Made by a program: the position numbers and the translations under genes | Shown here: piece after piece, positions 33,639 to 42,841 of the stretch | How positions within the stretch are numbered: the first letter of the stretch is position 1 | Layout: each line of letters begins with the position of its first letter | The notes under the pieces: model-generated | Databases searched by the model: none | Told to the model about the DNA's origin: nothing | Seen by the model: the letters and a program-made list of their open reading frames with translations, nothing else | Origin: an uncultured delta proteobacterium | Lineage (GTDB): Bacteria > Desulfobacterota > WTBG01 > CAIYCZ01 > CAIRTM01 | Reading direction: 5' to 3' | Length of the DNA stretch: 45,803 bases | Assembly (NCBI GenBank): GCA_903881505.1 | Contig: CAIRTM010000024.1 | Coordinates: 1 to 45,803 of the forward strand

Positions 33639-34184
33639 ATGACGGCATCGATAACGTCCATCCGCCGGGCCGACATACCGGCGCAGGGGTTGCGGCTTGA
33701 GCTCTGCTGGGACGCGGCCCTGCTGGGGCAGCTGCCCGAAGCCAGCCGTCCGGATATCGAGTCGCCGCTGCGCATCCAGCTGAGCTTCCGCCCCGAGGGC
33801 GGCCGGATTATTATGGACGGCGCGTGCCAGGCGCAGTGCAGGATCGCATGCGTGCGCTGCCTGGAGCTTTTCCACTACCCGCTCAGCCTGTCGTTCCGGT
33901 ATGCTTTTGAGCCTCCCGGCAGGCCTCCTGCGCCGGGCAGTGTTCAGCTTGGCTCCGGCGATATCGAAGCCGTTCACTATGACGGGGAGCAGATCGACCT
34001 TCTGCCTCCGGTTATTGAGCAGGTGTGCCTCGGCCTGCCGGCCTATCCGCACTGCAGCCGGGACTGCAGGGGACTGTGTCCGCAGTGCGGCACAAATTTG
34101 AATACCGGCGGGTGCGCCTGCGGGGCCGCCGCCGGAACCCGGTCGCCATTTGCCGTGCTCGGCACGCTTAAAAAAAAGCCCTGA
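33639..34184 (+). CDS. yceD: DUF177/YceD family protein (23S rRNA accumulation protein)
   Basis: A 181-residue protein of the DUF177 (YceD) family, which almost always precedes rpmF and is linked to 23S rRNA/50S maturation. Visible features are the central CRIACVRCLELFHYPLSLSF with a CxxC pair, the acidic segment DIEAVHYDGEQIDLLPPVIEQV, and the C-terminal CRGLCPQCGTNLNTGGCAC zinc-knuckle-like cluster. An earlier in-frame ATG at 33600 exists; 33639 is preferred because the family N-terminus begins near here and AAGG is about nine bases upstream, but this is uncertain. It is followed by rpmF after 48 bases. Confidence 0.8.
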   Translation: MTASITSIRRADIPAQGLRLELCWDAALLGQLPEASRPDIESPLRIQLSFRPEGGRIIMDGACQAQCRIACVRCLELFHYPLSLSFRYAFEPPGRPPAPGSVQLGSGDIEAVHYDGEQIDLLPPVIEQVCLGLPAYPHCSRDCRGLCPQCGTNLNTGGCACGAAAGTRSPFAVLGTLKKKP

Positions 34185-34232
34185 GCGCCCGCAGGCCGGA
34201 CTACTAACAGCTCTACACAGAAGGAAGTCGCT

Positions 34233-34415
34233 ATGGCAGTTCCAGTCAAAAAAACATCCCGATCACGGCGCGGTTCCAGGCGCTCGCACGACGGCCTCAA
34301 ACGCATCAGTCTTGCGACCTGCCCGCAGTGCAACGAGCCGACCCGGCCTCATCATGTCTGCCCCAAATGCGGCTATTATAAAGGCCGCGAAGTCGTTGCG
34401 GTTAATGCCGACTGA
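34233..34415 (+). CDS. rpmF: 50S ribosomal protein L32
   Basis: A 60-residue basic protein starting [20 protein letters not shown], the canonical L32 N-terminus, followed by a zinc ribbon with CPQC and CPKC pairs and the [11 protein letters not shown] ending. The zinc-binding (C+) form is present. AAGGAA lies upstream of the ATG. In most bacteria plsX follows directly; here the next gene is fabH after a 145-bp non-coding gap. Confidence 0.97.
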   Translation: MAVPVKKTSRSRRGSRRSHDGLKRISLATCPQCNEPTRPHHVCPKCGYYKGREVVAVNAD

Positions 34416-34560
34416 AGAGCGCCTGCGGGCGCGTGCGCAGGACCGGAGCGCGACCGCAGACACATGACCGAAGTTCCAGTGCGCTGCACGCGCAGTGGCA
34501 GTGCAGCGTCACCGAGACAGCCCGCACGCGCATGCCGTTGACGGGGATGGCGACCATCAT

Positions 34561-35541
34561 ATGTATCGAGCACAAATAACCGGAACGGGATCATTCGTAC
34601 CTGAACGGGTATTGACCAATGCTGATTTTGAAACAATGGTCGATACCAGCGACGAGTGGATAACCGCGCGCACCGGGATCAAAGAGCGCCATATCGCCGG
34701 CCCGGGGGAATCGTCGTCGACAAGTGCGTTCCGGGCTGCTGAAGACGCCCTGGCAATGGCCGGCTGCAGGGCGCAGGACCTGGACCGCATCATTGTCGCC
34801 ACCATTACGCCGGACATGCTGACGCCTTCAACCGGGTGCGTCCTGCAGGAGATGCTCGGCGCCTCCAATGCGGCCTGCTTTGATATTTCAGCCGGCTGCA
34901 CCGGTTTTCTGTACGCGCTTTCCGTCGGCGACAGTTTAATCCGCTCCGGTGCGTGCGAAAAAATCCTGGTCGTGGGGGTTGAGACCCTTTCGGCGATCAC
35001 CGATTATCAGGACCGCACCACGTGCGTGCTGTTCGGCGACGGGGCCGGCAGCGTGGTGCTGGAGCGCAGCGACGGCGAGCGCGGGATCCTGTCAACCCAT
35101 CTGTACAGCGACGGCTCCTGCGGCAAGCTGCTGTACGTGCCCGGCGGCGGATCGGCCATGCCGGCCAGCCACGCAAGCGTTGACGCGCGCGCGCATTACC
35201 TGAAGATGGACGGCAACAAGGTCTTTAAAATCGCGGTCAAGTCCCTTGAGGATGCCGCGCTGAAAGCCCTTGAGCACAACGGCGTCACCGGCGATGACAT
35301 CGATCTGCTCGTGCCGCATCAGGCCAATGATCGCATCATTCAGGCCATTGCAAAGCGGCTGAACCTGCCGCCGGAGAAAGTCTTCGTCAATATCCACAAA
35401 TACGGCAACACGTCATCGGCGTCAGTTCCGATCGCCCTTGACGAGGCCAATCGTCAAAACCGCATCAAGGACAATGACCTGATTCTGCTGGACGCCTTCG
35501 GAGCAGGCTTTACCTGGGGATCGGCGCTGATACGGTGGTAG
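34561..35541 (+). CDS. fabH: 3-oxoacyl-ACP synthase III
   Basis: A 326-residue thiolase-fold condensing enzyme that starts fatty acid synthesis by joining an acyl-CoA primer to malonyl-ACP. The catalytic triad is visible: Cys in ACFDISAGCTGFLYAL, His in LVPHQANDRII, Asn in KYGNTSSASVPIAL. The C-terminus FGAGFTWGSALIRW is typical. A longer in-frame start exists at 34495, but MYRAQITGTGSFVPE at 34561 aligns with the family. It heads the fatty-acid genes after rpmF; plsX is missing from its usual place. Confidence 0.95.
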   Translation: MYRAQITGTGSFVPERVLTNADFETMVDTSDEWITARTGIKERHIAGPGESSSTSAFRAAEDALAMAGCRAQDLDRIIVATITPDMLTPSTGCVLQEMLGASNAACFDISAGCTGFLYALSVGDSLIRSGACEKILVVGVETLSAITDYQDRTTCVLFGDGAGSVVLERSDGERGILSTHLYSDGSCGKLLYVPGGGSAMPASHASVDARAHYLKMDGNKVFKIAVKSLEDAALKALEHNGVTGDDIDLLVPHQANDRIIQAIAKRLNLPPEKVFVNIHKYGNTSSASVPIALDEANRQNRIKDNDLILLDAFGAGFTWGSALIRW

Positions 35542-35601
35542 GCGGAAAAAACAGCATAGAGAGTTTTATTGCGAGAACATGATAGAAAGGTGGTTGATGA
35601 C

Positions 35602-36768
35602 ATGTTGAGTTATGGTCTTAATGAGACGCAGCAGCAGATGGTTGAACTTGCCGCCAGGATCGGGCGCGAAAAAATCGTTCCCGTGCGGGCCGAGCTTGAT
35701 GAAACCGGAAAATTCCCCTGGGACATCCTGGGCATACTGGCCGATGCCGGTCTGTTCGGGGTCTACATCCCCGAGGAATACGGCGGGCTGGGTTTCGGCA
35801 ATTTTGAGAACTGCCTGGTGGTTGAAGAGCTTTCCAAGTACTGTATCGGCGTTTCGGTGAGCTTTGCCGCAAGCGGCCTGGGCGCTTATCCGATCCTGCT
35901 GTTCGGCAGCCATGAGCAGAAGCTGAAGTACCTGCCCGATATCGCGGCCGGGAAAAAGCTGGCTGCTTTCGGCATAACCGAGTCCGGATCCGGCTCAGAC
36001 GCAGGTTCAATCCGCACCACGGCAACCCGCAAGGGCGACCGCTATGTGCTCAACGGCGTGAAACAGTGGATCACCAACGGCGGCGAGGCCCTGACCTATT
36101 CGGTCATCGCCAAAACCGACAAGTCCAAGGGCGCCCGCGGCGCCAGCGCCTTCGTCGTTGAAAAAGACACGCCCGGCTTCACCTTCGGCAAGAAGGAAAA
36201 CAAGCTCGGCATCCGCGCCTCGGCCACGCGCGAACTGGTGTTCGAGGACTGTGAGATCCCGGCCGAAAACATTCTGGGCCGCGAAGGCATCGGCTTTATC
36301 GTTGCCATGAAGACGTTTGACCAGACCCGCACCGGCATCGCGGCCCAGGCAGTGGGCCTTGCCCAGGGCGCCCTGAACGAAACGCTCAAGTATGCCCATG
36401 AGCGCAAGACCTTCGGCAAGGCGATCATCTCGCATCAGGCCGTGCAGCACATGCTTGCCAACATGGCCACCCAGATCGAGGCGGCCCGCGCCCTGACCTA
36501 TGAAGCTTCGCGCTACTGCGACAGCGGCGCCAAGGACATGGCCAAGTATTCCTCCATGGCCAAGCTTCTCTCCTCGGACGTGTGCATGCAGGTCACGACC
36601 GACTGCGTTCAGATTTTCGGCGGCTACGGCTACATGCGCGAATATCCGGTTGAAAAGATGATGCGCGACGCCAAGATCCTGCAGATCTATGAAGGCACCA
36701 ATCAGATTCAGCGCAATGTTATCGGCCAGTTCCTGATCAAGGAGGTTGCCGGCAACAAGGTCGGATAA
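35602..36768 (+). CDS. Acyl-CoA dehydrogenase family flavoenzyme within the fatty-acid synthesis operon
   Basis: A 388-residue ACAD: N-terminal helical domain, middle beta domain with FGITESGSGSDAGS and WITNGG (FAD/substrate contacts), and C-terminal helices with the catalytic-base Glu in IYEGTNQIQRNVI, the short/medium-chain position. FAD-contacting RKTFGKAI and QIFGGYGYMREYPVEKMMRD are intact, so it should be active. Catabolic members oxidise acyl-CoA to enoyl-CoA with electron-transfer flavoprotein. Here it sits between fabH and fabG, where fabD is usually found, so an anabolic or ACP-linked role is possible. A TTG start at 35569 is in frame; ATG 35602 with AAAGGTGG eight bases upstream is preferred. 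Confidence 0.93.
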   Translation: MLSYGLNETQQQMVELAARIGREKIVPVRAELDETGKFPWDILGILADAGLFGVYIPEEYGGLGFGNFENCLVVEELSKYCIGVSVSFAASGLGAYPILLFGSHEQKLKYLPDIAAGKKLAAFGITESGSGSDAGSIRTTATRKGDRYVLNGVKQWITNGGEALTYSVIAKTDKSKGARGASAFVVEKDTPGFTFGKKENKLGIRASATRELVFEDCEIPAENILGREGIGFIVAMKTFDQTRTGIAAQAVGLAQGALNETLKYAHERKTFGKAIISHQAVQHMLANMATQIEAARALTYEASRYCDSGAKDMAKYSSMAKLLSSDVCMQVTTDCVQIFGGYGYMREYPVEKMMRDAKILQIYEGTNQIQRNVIGQFLIKEVAGNKVG

Positions 36769-36825
36769 CAAAGAATAAAATAAAACCTTGCGCAAACAGC
36801 TAAGTTAGTATAAAAAGGTGCAGCT

Positions 36826-37566
36826 ATGAATCTGGCGGATAAGAAGGCGATTGTAACCGGCGCGGCCCAGGGAATCGGCAAAACAATAGCCCTTGAGCTG
36901 GCGCGCTGCGGCGCCGATGTGGTGGTCACGGACATCAATGCCCAGGGGCTCGATCCCCTGGTCGCCGAGATCGCGGCGCTCGGTCGCCGTGCGCTCCCGA
37001 TCGCCATGGATGTCGCCAGTCTGGCGCAGTGCGAGGACATGGTGAAGGCGGTCCTGCAGGACATGGGCCGGCTTGACATTCTGGTCAACAATGCCGGCAT
37101 TACCCGGGACACGCTGCTCGTTCGTATGAAGGAAGAGCAGTGGGACCAGGTGATGCAGGTCAATGTCAAGGGCACCTTCAACTGCACCAAGGCTGTGATC
37201 CGGCCCATGCTCAAGCAAAAGTACGGCCGGATCATCGCGATTTCGTCCGTAACCGGCGCCATGGGCAACCCGGGACAGGCCAACTATTCGGCTTCCAAAG
37301 CCGCGGTCATCGGGTTTACCAAGGCGGTCGCGCGCGAGTATGCTCACAGCGGCATCACCGCCAATGCCGTGGCGCCGGGCTTTATAAAAACGGCCATGAC
37401 GGATGCAATTCCGGACAAGGAGCGCGAGCTGATGATTTCCCAGATTCCGGCCCGCCAGCTCGGCACGCCCGAGGATGTCGCCCATGCCGTCTGCTTCCTG
37501 GCATCGGATGAAAGCAGCTACATTACCGGTCAGGTTCTGCATGTCAACGGCGGACTCTACACATAG
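36826..37566 (+). CDS. fabG: 3-oxoacyl-ACP reductase
   Basis: A 246-residue short-chain dehydrogenase reducing 3-oxoacyl-ACP with NADPH in each elongation round. It shows the nucleotide motif TGAAQGIGKTIAL, NNAGITRD, the catalytic Ser in AISSVTGAMGNPGQ and the Tyr-x3-Lys in NYSASKAAV, with the C-terminal SSYITGQVLHVNGGLYT typical of FabG. AAAAAGGTG precedes the start. Position next to acpP and fabF supports FabG over acetoacetyl-CoA reductase. Confidence 0.95.
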   Translation: MNLADKKAIVTGAAQGIGKTIALELARCGADVVVTDINAQGLDPLVAEIAALGRRALPIAMDVASLAQCEDMVKAVLQDMGRLDILVNNAGITRDTLLVRMKEEQWDQVMQVNVKGTFNCTKAVIRPMLKQKYGRIIAISSVTGAMGNPGQANYSASKAAVIGFTKAVAREYAHSGITANAVAPGFIKTAMTDAIPDKERELMISQIPARQLGTPEDVAHAVCFLASDESSYITGQVLHVNGGLYT

Positions 37567-37630
37567 ACAGTACGCAACAGGTACGCGAGTTTATTAACAT
37601 TTTTTTTGAACAGCATGGAGGTCAGGAACA

Positions 37631-37873
37631 ATGGCAGATAAAACCGTAGAAGAAATGGTTAAGGAAATCATCGTGGAGCAGCTTTCCGTAAACGCCGAGG
37701 AAGTCGTGCCCGAGGCTTCGTTCGTGGATGATCTCGGCGCCGATTCGCTTGATCTGGTTGAGCTGATCATGGTCATGGAAGAAAAGTTCGGCCAGGAAAT
37801 CCCTGATGAGGATGCGGCGAAACTGCAGACCGTGCAGGACGCGATCACCTACATTAAAGAACGCCGCAATTAG
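37631..37873 (+). CDS. acpP: Acyl carrier protein
   Basis: An 80-residue, strongly acidic four-helix protein. The phosphopantetheine attachment Ser is in [15 protein letters not shown] (residue about 39). It carries growing acyl chains for FabH, FabG, FabF and FabZ and donates hydroxyacyl chains to LpxA and LpxD, all encoded in this window. GGAGG precedes the ATG. A strong hairpin lies between it and fabF, which may set its higher expression. Confidence 0.97.
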   Translation: MADKTVEEMVKEIIVEQLSVNAEEVVPEASFVDDLGADSLDLVELIMVMEEKFGQEIPDEDAAKLQTVQDAITYIKERRN

Positions 37874-37914
37874 AATCCGTCCCGTTAACGGAAAGCATAT
37901 ATGTCGACATACCG

Positions 37915-37945
37915 GGAAGCCTTCTGCCTCAGGCAGAGGGCTTCC
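37915..37945 (+). promoter_or_regulatory. Strong intercistronic hairpin between acpP and fabF
   Basis: GGAAGCCTTCTGCC (37915-37928) pairs with GGCAGAGGGCTTCC (37932-37945) with one G-T wobble and a 3-base loop. No T-run follows, so it may stabilise acpP mRNA or partially attenuate rather than terminate transcription. Confidence 0.55.
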
Positions 37946-37972
37946 TGAAATTGAGCACGGGGGAACACCTGT

Positions 37973-39217
37973 TTGGATACCAGAAGAGTTGTCATAACCG
38001 GCATGGGCATCCTGTCGCCGCTCGGCATCGGGCTTGAGGAAAACTGGGCCGCCATCAGCAGCGGGCGCTCCGGCATAGGGCCGGTGACAAAATTCGATGC
38101 ATCCGATCTGCCGTCCCGGATTGCCGGCGAGGTCAGGAATTTCAATGCGGAAGACTGGGTCGAAAAAAAAGAAATCAAGAAGATGGACCCCTTCCTGCAC
38201 TATACCCTTGCGGCCGGCCAGATGGCCGTGCGGCAGTCCGGGCTTGTCATTGACGACAGCAATGCCGAGCGCGTGGGCGTGCTGGTGGGCTCGGGCCTGG
38301 GCGGCCTTGAAACCATCGAGAAGTACCACACCATTCTGCTGGAGCAGGGTACCAAAAGAATTTCGCCTTTTTTCATCCCGATGCTGATCGTCAATCTGGC
38401 GCCCGGCCATCTCTCCATGCGTTTCGGGTGCAAGGGCCCCAACAGCAGCATGGTGACGGCCTGCGCAACCGGCAACCACTCAATCGGCGAGGCCTTTAAA
38501 ATCATCCAGCGCGGCGATGCCGACGCCATGATCGCCGGCGGGGTTGAATCCACCATCACGCCGCTCGCCCTTGGCGGATTCTGCGCCATGAAAGCTCTCT
38601 CAACCCGCAATGACGAGCCCCGGCGAGCCAGCCGCCCCTTTGAGCGCGACCGCGACGGCTTCGTGATCGCCGAAGGCGCCGGGCTGCTGGTTCTGGAGTC
38701 ATTGGAAACGGCGAAACAGCGCGGGGCCAATATTCTGGCCGAGATCGCCGGCTTTGCCTGCAATGCCGATGCCCATCATATCACCGCCCCGTCTCCGGGC
38801 GGACAGGGCGCTGCGCGCTGCATGCAGCTTGCGCTCAAGGACGCACGGCTGAATCCCGAAGACCTCGACTATATCAACGCGCACGGCACCTCGACACAGG
38901 CCAACGACGCCGCGGAATCCCAGGGTATGCGCCGCGCGCTCGGTGTGCATGCCGACAGGGTCTGGGTCAGTTCTACCAAATCAATGACCGGCCACCTGCT
39001 CGGAGCCGCCGGCGGCGTTGAGGCCGTTTTCAGCATTCTTGCCCTGCAAAACGGCGTTGTGCCGCCCACGATAAATTATGAAAACCCTGATCCTGAGTGT
39101 GACCTTGATTACGTGCCTAACACCGCGCGCGAAAAAGCCATTAAAACCGTTATGAGCAATTCATTCGGTTTCGGCGGCACGAACGCGACGCTGGTGTTCC
39201 GCAAATATGAAGGCTGA
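37973..39217 (+). CDS. fabF: 3-oxoacyl-ACP synthase II, TTG start
   Basis: A 414-residue elongation condensing enzyme. The catalytic Cys lies in [15 protein letters not shown], the two His in [14 protein letters not shown] and [27 protein letters not shown] closes the protein. The start is TTG at 37973: the frame then begins [18 protein letters not shown] as expected for FabF, and GGGGGAA lies about eight bases upstream. The next in-frame ATG would remove the conserved first strand. It overlaps rpiB by 11 bases. Confidence 0.95.
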   Translation: MDTRRVVITGMGILSPLGIGLEENWAAISSGRSGIGPVTKFDASDLPSRIAGEVRNFNAEDWVEKKEIKKMDPFLHYTLAAGQMAVRQSGLVIDDSNAERVGVLVGSGLGGLETIEKYHTILLEQGTKRISPFFIPMLIVNLAPGHLSMRFGCKGPNSSMVTACATGNHSIGEAFKIIQRGDADAMIAGGVESTITPLALGGFCAMKALSTRNDEPRRASRPFERDRDGFVIAEGAGLLVLESLETAKQRGANILAEIAGFACNADAHHITAPSPGGQGAARCMQLALKDARLNPEDLDYINAHGTSTQANDAAESQGMRRALGVHADRVWVSSTKSMTGHLLGAAGGVEAVFSILALQNGVVPPTINYENPDPECDLDYVPNTAREKAIKTVMSNSFGFGGTNATLVFRKYEG

Positions 39218-39698
39218 GCTGCCCACGGTGCGCGAGAAAATAGCCATTGCCTCCGATCATCGCGGCGTTGCCCTGAGGGCCGCCGTTGCCGCCCGGCTCG
39301 AGCAGCTCGGCGCGGCTGTTGTCGACATGGGGCCGGAAACAAATGCTTCCGTTGATTACCCGGTCTATGCGCGCCGGGTGGCCGAGGCGGTTTCGCGCGG
39401 GGAGTGCGACCGGGGCGTGCTGATCTGCGGATCGGGCATCGGCATGTCGATTGCCGCCAATAAGTTCAGGGGCGTGCGCGCCGCGCTGTGCCACGATACC
39501 CGCACGGCTGAGATGTGCCGCCGGCACAACAATGCCAATATACTGGTCATGGGTGAATCTGCCGGCGAAGCCCTGGCCCGCGAAATGGCCGTTATCTGGT
39601 TTGAAACCGCCTTTGAGGGCGGCCGGCATCAGCAGCGCCTTGATCTGATCGCCGCAATCGAGAAAGAACTCGCCGGGGAGAAGCCGGCACATTCATAA
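39207..39698 (+). CDS. rpiB: Ribose-5-phosphate isomerase B
   Basis: A 163-residue RpiB/LacAB-type isomerase interconverting ribose-5-P and ribulose-5-[14 protein letters not shown] near the N-terminus and [20 protein letters not shown] with the catalytic Cys (CGSGIG) are diagnostic, followed by [19 protein letters not shown]. The start overlaps the fabF stop by 11 bases, so translation is coupled. Ribulose-5-P is a riboflavin precursor through RibBA, encoded further downstream, although this linkage may be incidental. Confidence 0.95.
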   Translation: MKAELPTVREKIAIASDHRGVALRAAVAARLEQLGAAVVDMGPETNASVDYPVYARRVAEAVSRGECDRGVLICGSGIGMSIAANKFRGVRAALCHDTRTAEMCRRHNNANILVMGESAGEALAREMAVIWFETAFEGGRHQQRLDLIAAIEKELAGEKPAHS

Positions 39699-39860
39699 AC
39701 GGCCGCTCCGCTGACCGGATTGTTCCGGCAGCGCGGCGCCGAACGAGCCCGCCTTGCATGCAGGGCTGCGGCCGCGGAAGCGGCCCGGCCCCGTGTTATC
39801 ACAACCTGCCCATGAACCGGAGCAATGCCGGGCCATGAGCGCTGTTCTGGCTCTGCCATG

Positions 39861-40325
39861 CCGCAGCATACACAACGCCCGGACTGGAATCAGTATTTTA
39901 TCGATATCGCCCGGCTGGTGTCGCGGCGCTCGACCTGCATGCGCCGCTCGGTCGGCGCCGTTCTGGTAAAGGACAAGCGCATCCTGGCAACCGGCTACAA
40001 CGGCGCCCCGAGCGGCCTGGCGCACTGCTCCGAGGTCGGCTGCCTGCGCGAGCAGCAGCAGGTGCCCTCAGGCCAGCGCCACGAGCTGTGCCGCGGCCTG
40101 CATGCCGAGCAGAACGCCATTATACAGGCGGCTTTCCACGGCATCAGCATCAGCGGCGCCACGCTGTACTGTACCACGGTTCCCTGCAGCATCTGTTTGA
40201 AAATGCTGATCAATGCCGGTATACGCCAGATGATATGCGTTGAGGGTTATCCTGACCGGCTCACGGAACAGTTTCTGAAAGAGGCCGGCATTCAGATTGA
40301 AACACTCAGGGGGGACACGCCATGA
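39861..40325 (+). CDS. Deoxycytidylate deaminase (ComEB/dCMP deaminase family)
   Basis: A 154-residue zinc cytidine-deaminase-fold enzyme. The zinc and proton-relay motif HAEQNAI (about residue 80) and PCSIC supply the ligands; [22 protein letters not shown] is the conserved N-terminal strand-loop. It converts dCMP to dUMP for thymidylate synthesis. An earlier in-frame ATG at 39825 exists; 39861 ([14 protein letters not shown]) matches the family N-terminus better, but no clear ribosome site marks either. The stop overlaps nrdR by 4 bases, pairing two deoxynucleotide genes. Confidence 0.88.
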   Translation, partial: PQHTQRPDWNQYFIDIARLVSRRSTCMRRSVGAVLVKDKRILATGYNGAPSGLAHCSEVGCLREQQQVPSGQRHELCRGLHAEQNAIIQAAFHGISISGATLYCTTVPCSICLKMLINAGIRQMICVEGYPDRLTEQFLKEAGIQIETLRGDTP

Positions 40326-40810
40326 AGTGCCCGTATTGCAGCAATCTCGAAGACAAGGTGATCGATTCCCGCATCAGCAAGGACGGCATGACGATTCGCA
40401 GAAGGCGCGAATGCCTCGCGTGCGAAAAGCGCTTTACCACGCATGAAAAAATAGAGGATACGCTGCCGGCGATCATCAAGAAAGACAACCGGAGAGAGCC
40501 GTTTGATTCGAAGAAAATTCTGGACGGTCTGCGCAAGGCCTGCCAGAAGCGCGATATCAGCATGCAGCAGCTCGAAGAAATCACCGACCGGATCGAGCGT
40601 TCCCTGATGGAGCGCGGCGTCAAGGAGGTGCAGAGCTCCGAAATCGGCGAGCAGATCATGCATGAGCTGCATGATCTTGACCAGGTGGCCTATGTGCGTT
40701 TTGCCTCCGTTTACAGGTCGTTCAAGGATTTGAATGACTTCATGAAGGAAGTCAAAACGTTCCTTGAGCGGCGCGAGCAGTCGCAGAAGAAGGCTCCGGT
40801 TGAAAAATGA
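40322..40810 (+). CDS. nrdR: Ribonucleotide reductase transcriptional repressor NrdR
   Basis: A 162-residue regulator (usual length 150-160): N-terminal zinc ribbon [17 protein letters not shown] with the second pair in [10 protein letters not shown], then an ATP-cone (about residues 49-139, VIKKDN-like [17 protein letters not shown]). With bound (d)ATP it represses nrd genes through paired NrdR boxes. Its start overlaps the deaminase stop. No nrd genes are in the window. It precedes the riboflavin genes by about 195 bases, as in many deltaproteobacteria. Confidence 0.95.
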   Translation: MKCPYCSNLEDKVIDSRISKDGMTIRRRRECLACEKRFTTHEKIEDTLPAIIKKDNRREPFDSKKILDGLRKACQKRDISMQQLEEITDRIERSLMERGVKEVQSSEIGEQIMHELHDLDQVAYVRFASVYRSFKDLNDFMKEVKTFLERREQSQKKAPVEK

Positions 40811-40890
40811 CATTCGCAGCTGAAAAATTTCCGGTACGCTGAGCAGGACAGATCGAGGCACTTTTTTGTGTCGTTTTTCAAAAAAAGCAC

Positions 40891-40927
40891 AGCCGTTCGT
40901 GGTGAGCTTGTCGAACCATGAACGGCT
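40891..40927. repeat. CCGTTC-family intergenic palindrome, intact
   Basis: AGCCGTTC (40891-40898) and GAACGGCT (40920-40927) form a perfect 8-bp outer stem around GTGGTGAGCTTGTCGAACCAT, which has its own GGTxx/ACC pairing. Located between nrdR and ribD. Confidence 0.65.
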
Positions 40928-40946
40928 TTCAGAGGCACATGCGTCG

Positions 40947-40981
40947 TCCGTTCACCCTTCGACGGGCTCAGGGCGAACGGA
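40947..40981. repeat. CCGTTC-family intergenic palindrome, second copy
   Basis: TCCGTTC (40947-40953) and GAACGGA (40975-40981) enclose ACCCTTCGACGGGCTCAGGGC. It lies 20 bases from the first copy and just before ribD. Confidence 0.65.
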
Positions 40982-41005
40982 ATGTGATGTATCGCAGACT
41001 GTCGT

Positions 41006-42163
41006 ATGTATATGAATGCTCCTAGAAAAAACACAATGCCTGAACAGGCCGGGCACGAAGACTACATGCGCATGGCCCTGGCCCTGGCGCGCAAGGGCGC
41101 CGGCCGGGTAAGCCCCAATCCCATGGTGGGTGCCGTGGTCGTGCGGGGCGGGCGCGTGGCCGGCTCCGGCTGCCATCGCGCATTCGGCGCCGCGCACGCC
41201 GAGGTGCATGCCCTGCGCCGGGCAGGCCGGGCAGCCCGCGGAGCCGATCTGTATGTCACGCTTGAGCCCTGCGCGCATTACGGCAAAACCCCGCCCTGTG
41301 TTGATGCGGTCATCGCCAGCGGCATTAAACGGGTGTTTGTCGGTCAGGTTGACCCGAATCCGGTTGTGCGCGGCCGCGGCATCCGCCGTTTGCGCGCCGC
41401 CGGCATTGAGGTTGCAGCCGGGATTTTGAAGGCCGAGTGCGCCGAGCTGAACGCGGCGTTCAGCAAATATATAACAACGGGCCTTCCGCTTGTAACGCTC
41501 AAGGCGGCCATGACGCTTGACGGCCGTATCGCCGCGCGGACCGGTGATTCGAAATGGATCAGCTGCGCGCGCTCGCGCAATCTTGTGCACCGCATGCGCG
41601 CTGAAGTCGATGCGGTGATGGTCGGCATCGGCACGGTCATGGCCGACAATCCGCGACTGAACGTTCGGCTCGGACGCACGTCTGCCCGCGACCCGTTGCG
41701 CATTGTTGTTGACAGCCGCCTGCGTATTGACCCGGCCTGCAATCTGCTGCAGCCCGCTCTGGCGCGCGGCACCCTGGTCATCACCGGGCACCGTGCCGCC
41801 GGCAGCCGCAAGGCCGACCTGCTGCGCAGCCGCGGCGCCGGGGTGCTCGGCTGCGCGCTGCGCGGCGCTCGCGTTGACCTTGCCTCGGCGATGCGCCTGC
41901 TTGGCAGGCGCGGCATCAGCCACATCCTGCTCGAAGGCGGCGCCGGCCTTTTCGGCGAAGCCCTGCGCCGAAGGATCGTCGACCGCGTCATGCTCTTTTA
42001 CGCCCCCAGGCTGCTCGGCGGCTCGGACGGGGTGCCGCTGGCAGCCGGCCGCGGGCCGGCCCGCATCCATGACAGCGCAGCGCTGAGAGGCATGCGCGTG
42101 CGGCCGGTGGGAAGCGATTTTTTAGTGGAAGGCCGCCTGGGCTACGGCAGCCGGAAAAGGTGA
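41006..42163 (+). CDS. ribD: Bifunctional riboflavin deaminase/reductase
   Basis: A 385-residue fusion: N-terminal pyrimidine deaminase (HAEVHAL and [13 protein letters not shown] zinc sites, about residues 60-100) and C-terminal 5-amino-6-(5-phosphoribosylamino)uracil reductase ([35 protein letters not shown]). It performs steps two and three of riboflavin synthesis. The start is uncertain: 41006, 41012 and 41039 are all in-frame ATGs without a clear ribosome site; the longest is reported. No FMN-riboswitch conserved core was seen upstream; the gap holds two palindromes instead. ribE follows after 6 bases. Confidence 0.94.
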   Translation: MYMNAPRKNTMPEQAGHEDYMRMALALARKGAGRVSPNPMVGAVVVRGGRVAGSGCHRAFGAAHAEVHALRRAGRAARGADLYVTLEPCAHYGKTPPCVDAVIASGIKRVFVGQVDPNPVVRGRGIRRLRAAGIEVAAGILKAECAELNAAFSKYITTGLPLVTLKAAMTLDGRIAARTGDSKWISCARSRNLVHRMRAEVDAVMVGIGTVMADNPRLNVRLGRTSARDPLRIVVDSRLRIDPACNLLQPALARGTLVITGHRAAGSRKADLLRSRGAGVLGCALRGARVDLASAMRLLGRRGISHILLEGGAGLFGEALRRRIVDRVMLFYAPRLLGGSDGVPLAAGRGPARIHDSAALRGMRVRPVGSDFLVEGRLGYGSRKR

Positions 42164-42169
42164 GAGCGT

Positions 42170-42808
42170 ATGTTTACCGGCCTTATCGAAACAACAGGAA
42201 CTCTTGCCCGCTGCGACCGCACGCCGGGCGGCATGCGGCTGTTTTTGAGCAGCAGCCTGCCCGCGGCCGAGTTGAGCATGGGCGAGAGCATCGCGGTTGA
42301 CGGTGTGTGCCTGACGGTGACGTCGTTTTCAGAAAAAGGCTTCAGCGTCGATGTATCGCCGGAAAGCCTGGCGGCAACCACCCTGGGAGCCAAAAAGACC
42401 GGCGCGCGCGTCAATCTCGAGCGGGCGATGAAGCTTTCAGACCGCTTGGGCGGGCATCTCGTGTCCGGCCATGTCGACGGGCAGGCCGTGCTGCAGTCGG
42501 CGCGGCGCACGGGTGAATTTACGCGGCTCGAGTTCAGCGCGCCCCGGAATGTGCTGGCGCTGATGATCGTCAAGGGGTCCGTGGCCGTCGACGGCATCAG
42601 CCTGACGATCAACACGGTTGAAAGCGGCTCGTTTTCTGTTATGATTATACCGCACACGCTCGCGCACACGACGTTGGGCGAGCGCTCGCCCGGCGACCGG
42701 GTCAATATCGAAAACGACCTGATCGGGAAATACGTCGAAAAGTTCGTCCGCTCCGGCTCGGGGGCCGGCGTCACGCGCGAGCTTCTGGAGAAACATAATT
42801 TTTTATAG
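42170..42808 (+). CDS. ribE: Riboflavin synthase alpha chain
   Basis: A 212-residue two-lobed beta-barrel protein (usual 210-220) that converts two 6,7-dimethyl-8-ribityllumazine to riboflavin. The internal repeat is clear: [10 protein letters not shown]...CLTVTS...[12 protein letters not shown]...[11 protein letters not shown] in lobe one, and [12 protein letters not shown]...[11 protein letters not shown]...[14 protein letters not shown] in lobe two. It lies 6 bases after ribD and 33 bases before ribBA, in the standard ribDE-BA-H order. Confidence 0.96.
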   Translation: MFTGLIETTGTLARCDRTPGGMRLFLSSSLPAAELSMGESIAVDGVCLTVTSFSEKGFSVDVSPESLAATTLGAKKTGARVNLERAMKLSDRLGGHLVSGHVDGQAVLQSARRTGEFTRLEFSAPRNVLALMIVKGSVAVDGISLTINTVESGSFSVMIIPHTLAHTTLGERSPGDRVNIENDLIGKYVEKFVRSGSGAGVTRELLEKHNFL

Positions 42809-42841
42809 CCGTATGCGCGGCACAGGAACCCGAGGTACAGC

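Noticed and set aside
40857-40892. Intrinsic terminator after nrdR
   Set aside because: The T-run and A-run can pair, but the GC part of the stem is mismatched, so a terminator call is not supported.
40811-41005. FMN riboswitch upstream of ribD
   Set aside because: The conserved RFN core was not found; the gap is filled by two CCGTTC-family palindromes and an A/T-rich stretch.
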